A DNA stretch of 17,116 nucleotides, taken from contig CAJQOB010000231.1 in assembly GCA_905479845.1 (NCBI GenBank), positions 1 to 17,116 on the forward strand, written 5' to 3'. Below, piece after piece: positions 15,384 through 17,116 of this stretch. The translations under genes were made by a program, and so were the position numbers. Within the stretch, counting starts at the first letter, position 1. Each line of letters opens with the position of its first letter. The notes under the pieces are model-generated. The model was not told where the DNA came from. It did no database searches and saw only the letters and a list, made by a program, of their open reading frames with translations. Origin of the DNA: an uncultured Flavobacteriales bacterium (GTDB lineage Bacteria > Bacteroidota > Bacteroidia > Flavobacteriales_D > Crocinitomicaceae).

Positions 15384-16790
15384 TTAATTCTCTCGTGTTC
15401 GAATTGAAAAAGACAAATTAAGTGCTTGTCTGTACTGCTGATTTATCCATGCAGTTGTATCAGATTCTATATCGCAACTCGTTAACATTCCAGCATCGGG
15501 TAATTTAGGAACAGTTACAATATCTGTATTCCCTTTTGATTCTAATTGCTCAAAATACTTCAATCTCTGGTCATGTTTCTTACTATACTGAACGATCCTT
15601 GGAGTTTGTCGCCAAATAATTGCTGAAAGCCCCAGAATGCACAAAGATCCCGACAGTATTATTCCTATTATGGTTCGTTTTGTTGATAGGTGAAATCGAT
15701 TTCCTATGTCAATCGCTATCAACAAGAGTAAAACAATTAAGGTAAATCCAAAAGGCGTCCAAGCTCTTCGTGGGCCTAAATCTCCGAAAGTTGCGATCAA
15801 AGGTAAAAAGGTCAATAACCATGTAGAAATAAGAAACAATATGGCTATGCTCAATCTTTTTTTAGTCCAAATATTCAGGTATACAGCCGACATTTTTAAT
15901 CGACGTCCATAGAAAATCATTAATACAAGAATCAAGATAAAAATGATGAATCTAGTTTCAATAAAAGCACCAAAAAAATCTTCACTCCACGACTGAGATG
16001 CAGCATCCCTTCTCTTGGAAAGGGCCTCAAACCTGCTGTTCATCTTATTTCCCAAAACATTCCATAACAACATTCCAGCATTACCAATCACTGCGCTGCC
16101 AATTTTTATCAAACGAACATTTTTTCTTTTATGAACGCCATAATATTGCCCCAATCCTAGAATCGTTAACAATAACAGGCTTACCATGGCAAAGACTTCT
16201 GAAGCTCCACCAATATAGAATCCACAAAGGAGTGCGATTAATGCATGAATCCAACCTTGTTTATTAGAAGTAAAAATACTTGCTAAGCAATGCAATAAAA
16301 ACATCAATGGCAATAAATGAATTACTGATGAAATTGTCCAAAACCAAACTTCATTGAGCTGCATTGATCCAAAAAATAACGCGATTAATAGAGTGACAGA
16401 CAATATTACTCTTTCGAACTTCGACACTGAGAATAAAAACTCGACCGGAAACAATTTGTTTAGCACTCGATAAATCCCTGATATAAATCCAATGAAGACC
16501 ATAACATGGAATACAAATAATTGTGCATGAGAAGATTTTAAGTCGCTCGTAAAACACATAAGCCCATGAAACAATCCATGGCTAGTATACCTTCTACTGT
16601 ACTCAAATTCTGTGATAGCTCCCCACCACCCGCTTTCTTTAAAATGATTCATTAGGGCAATGTCATCACTTACAAAGCGATTGTTAAAAGAGAGTATCAA
16701 ATAAGTGAGAGCAAACAGGAGTGAACTGATTGTAAGCACAACAAGTAGGAGTTTACCTATTTGAGTCCTGGAAACAGCATTCCTCTTCAT
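15384..16790 (-). CDS. Polytopic membrane protein, GT-C glycosyltransferase-like (DUF6056-like)
   Basis: This 468-residue protein has about eleven hydrophobic segments from residue 13 to about 395, then a 70-residue hydrophilic C-terminus. After the first helix the predicted outer loop carries NNRFVSDDIALMNHF (36-50) with the pair D42-D43, then GWWGAI and EYSRRYTSHGLFHG (63-76). An acidic pair in the first outer loop followed by an aromatic/arginine motif is how lipid-phosphate-sugar-dependent GT-C enzymes and DUF6056-type proteins look; I favour that family but cannot prove it. It would then transfer a sugar from a polyprenyl-phosphate donor on the periplasmic side. The gene start overlaps the stop of rdgB (ATGA), so it is translated with rdgB. 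Its 3' end faces the GtrB-like gene across 3 bases. Alternative: an O-antigen ligase- or polymerase-like protein. Confidence 0.75.
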   Translation of the reverse strand: MKRNAVSRTQIGKLLLVVLTISSLLFALTYLILSFNNRFVSDDIALMNHFKESGWWGAITEFEYSRRYTSHGLFHGLMCFTSDLKSSHAQLFVFHVMVFIGFISGIYRVLNKLFPVEFLFSVSKFERVILSVTLLIALFFGSMQLNEVWFWTISSVIHLLPLMFLLHCLASIFTSNKQGWIHALIALLCGFYIGGASEVFAMVSLLLLTILGLGQYYGVHKRKNVRLIKIGSAVIGNAGMLLWNVLGNKMNSRFEALSKRRDAASQSWSEDFFGAFIETRFIIFILILVLMIFYGRRLKMSAVYLNIWTKKRLSIAILFLISTWLLTFLPLIATFGDLGPRRAWTPFGFTLIVLLLLIAIDIGNRFHLSTKRTIIGIILSGSLCILGLSAIIWRQTPRIVQYSKKHDQRLKYFEQLESKGNTDIVTVPKLPDAGMLTSCDIESDTTAWINQQYRQALNLSFSIRTREN

Positions 16791-17116
16791 TTTGACAATA
16801 AAAAGTTAATCATTTTATCAAATGCACGCGCTCGATGTGAATAGCGATTCTTTTCATCCATAGACATTTCACCAAAGGTTTTTCCACAGTTCTCAGGTTC
16901 GAAAATAGGATCATAACCGAATCCGCCATCTCCCGATTTTCCTGTTCGAATGGTCCCGTTGACAATTCCTTCGAAGAGATGTTGTTCTCCATTCAGCTCA
17001 AGGGAGATAACTGTTCTGAATCGTGCAGATCGATCATCTTTATCTTCTAAGCGATCGAGCACTAATTGCATGTTATCCTCAGAGCTACGTTGCTCCCCAG
17101 CGTAGCGCGCTGATCT
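16787..17116 (-). CDS. rdgB: XTP/dITP diphosphatase RdgB, C-terminal part (runs off right edge)
   Basis: RdgB hydrolyses non-canonical purine triphosphates (XTP, dITP, ITP) to monophosphates, keeping them out of DNA and RNA. The visible 109 residues are the C-terminal part of a roughly 190-residue protein; the N-terminal SxNxxK motif is beyond the edge. The frame stays open through the end: RSARYAGEQ (the SARYAGE motif) at the edge, then a region VISLELNG, the hallmark GDGGFGYDPIFEP, and the nucleotide-binding SHRARAFDKM near the C-terminus. The ATG at 17071 is therefore internal and not the start. The stop (TGA, 16789-16787) overlaps the ATG of the polytopic membrane protein gene by 4 bases (ATGA), a coupling signal despite no obvious functional relation. 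Confidence 0.96.
   Translation of the reverse strand, partial: RSARYAGEQRSSEDNMQLVLDRLEDKDDRSARFRTVISLELNGEQHLFEGIVNGTIRTGKSGDGGFGYDPIFEPENCGKTFGEMSMDEKNRYSHRARAFDKMINFLLSK

Noticed and set aside
1..17116. CRISPR arrays, tRNA or rRNA genes, insertion sequences, phage genes, toxin-antitoxin or defence systems
   Set aside because: I found no spaced repeats, tRNA-like cloverleaf, transposase, integrase or known defence domains in any reading frame.

Overview
The window looks like a chromosomal piece of a Bacteroidota bacterium, most likely Flavobacteriales and perhaps close to Crocinitomicaceae/Fluviicola. The reasons are moderately AT-rich DNA, few Shine-Dalgarno sequences, several -7 boxes of the Bacteroidota type TAnnTTTG, an OmpA-like protein with a regulatory-like beta domain, a DUF4403 lipoprotein, and a monomeric NADP-dependent isocitrate dehydrogenase. 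The lineage below phylum is inference.

Layout. Bases 1-4810 are one end of a surface-polysaccharide (O-antigen or capsule type) locus: a partial GT4-like glycosyltransferase on the minus strand, then on the plus strand a second GT4-like glycosyltransferase, a zinc-ribbon SAM methyltransferase and an AsnB-type amidotransferase, tightly packed and probably co-transcribed. A structured intergenic stretch (4827-4897) and a good promoter (5015-5022) lead into the housekeeping pair pyrH-frr, which ends at a strong hairpin terminator (6357-6398). Next come a lipoprotein with two calcium-loop-like motifs and an overlapping small membrane protein, which meet, stop codon to stop codon with no gap, a membrane-anchored peptidoglycan-binding-domain protein and an OmpA-family protein on the minus strand. 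A truncated haemoglobin is divergent from the OmpA gene. A DUF4403 lipoprotein and a small secreted protein (minus strand) lie behind a terminator downstream of icd. The right end holds a GtrB/DPM1-like polyprenyl-phosphate glycosyltransferase (plus), a polytopic GT-C-like membrane protein (minus), and the C-terminal part of rdgB (minus), whose stop overlaps the start of the membrane-protein gene.

Functional theme. Cell-envelope building and surface glycan synthesis dominate, interspersed with conserved core genes (pyrH, frr, icd, rdgB).

The most notable direct observations are two apparent single-base deletions. One breaks pyrH, which is normally essential. The other, in an A homopolymer, separates the natural ATG from the peptidoglycan-binding gene. 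They are more economically explained as sequence errors than as biology. I do not see a convincing undescribed defence, mobile or regulatory system; the best leads are the glycan-amidation cluster, the six-cysteine block in the DUF4403 protein, the GtrB/GT-C-like pair and the uncharacterised lipoprotein/membrane-protein pair.
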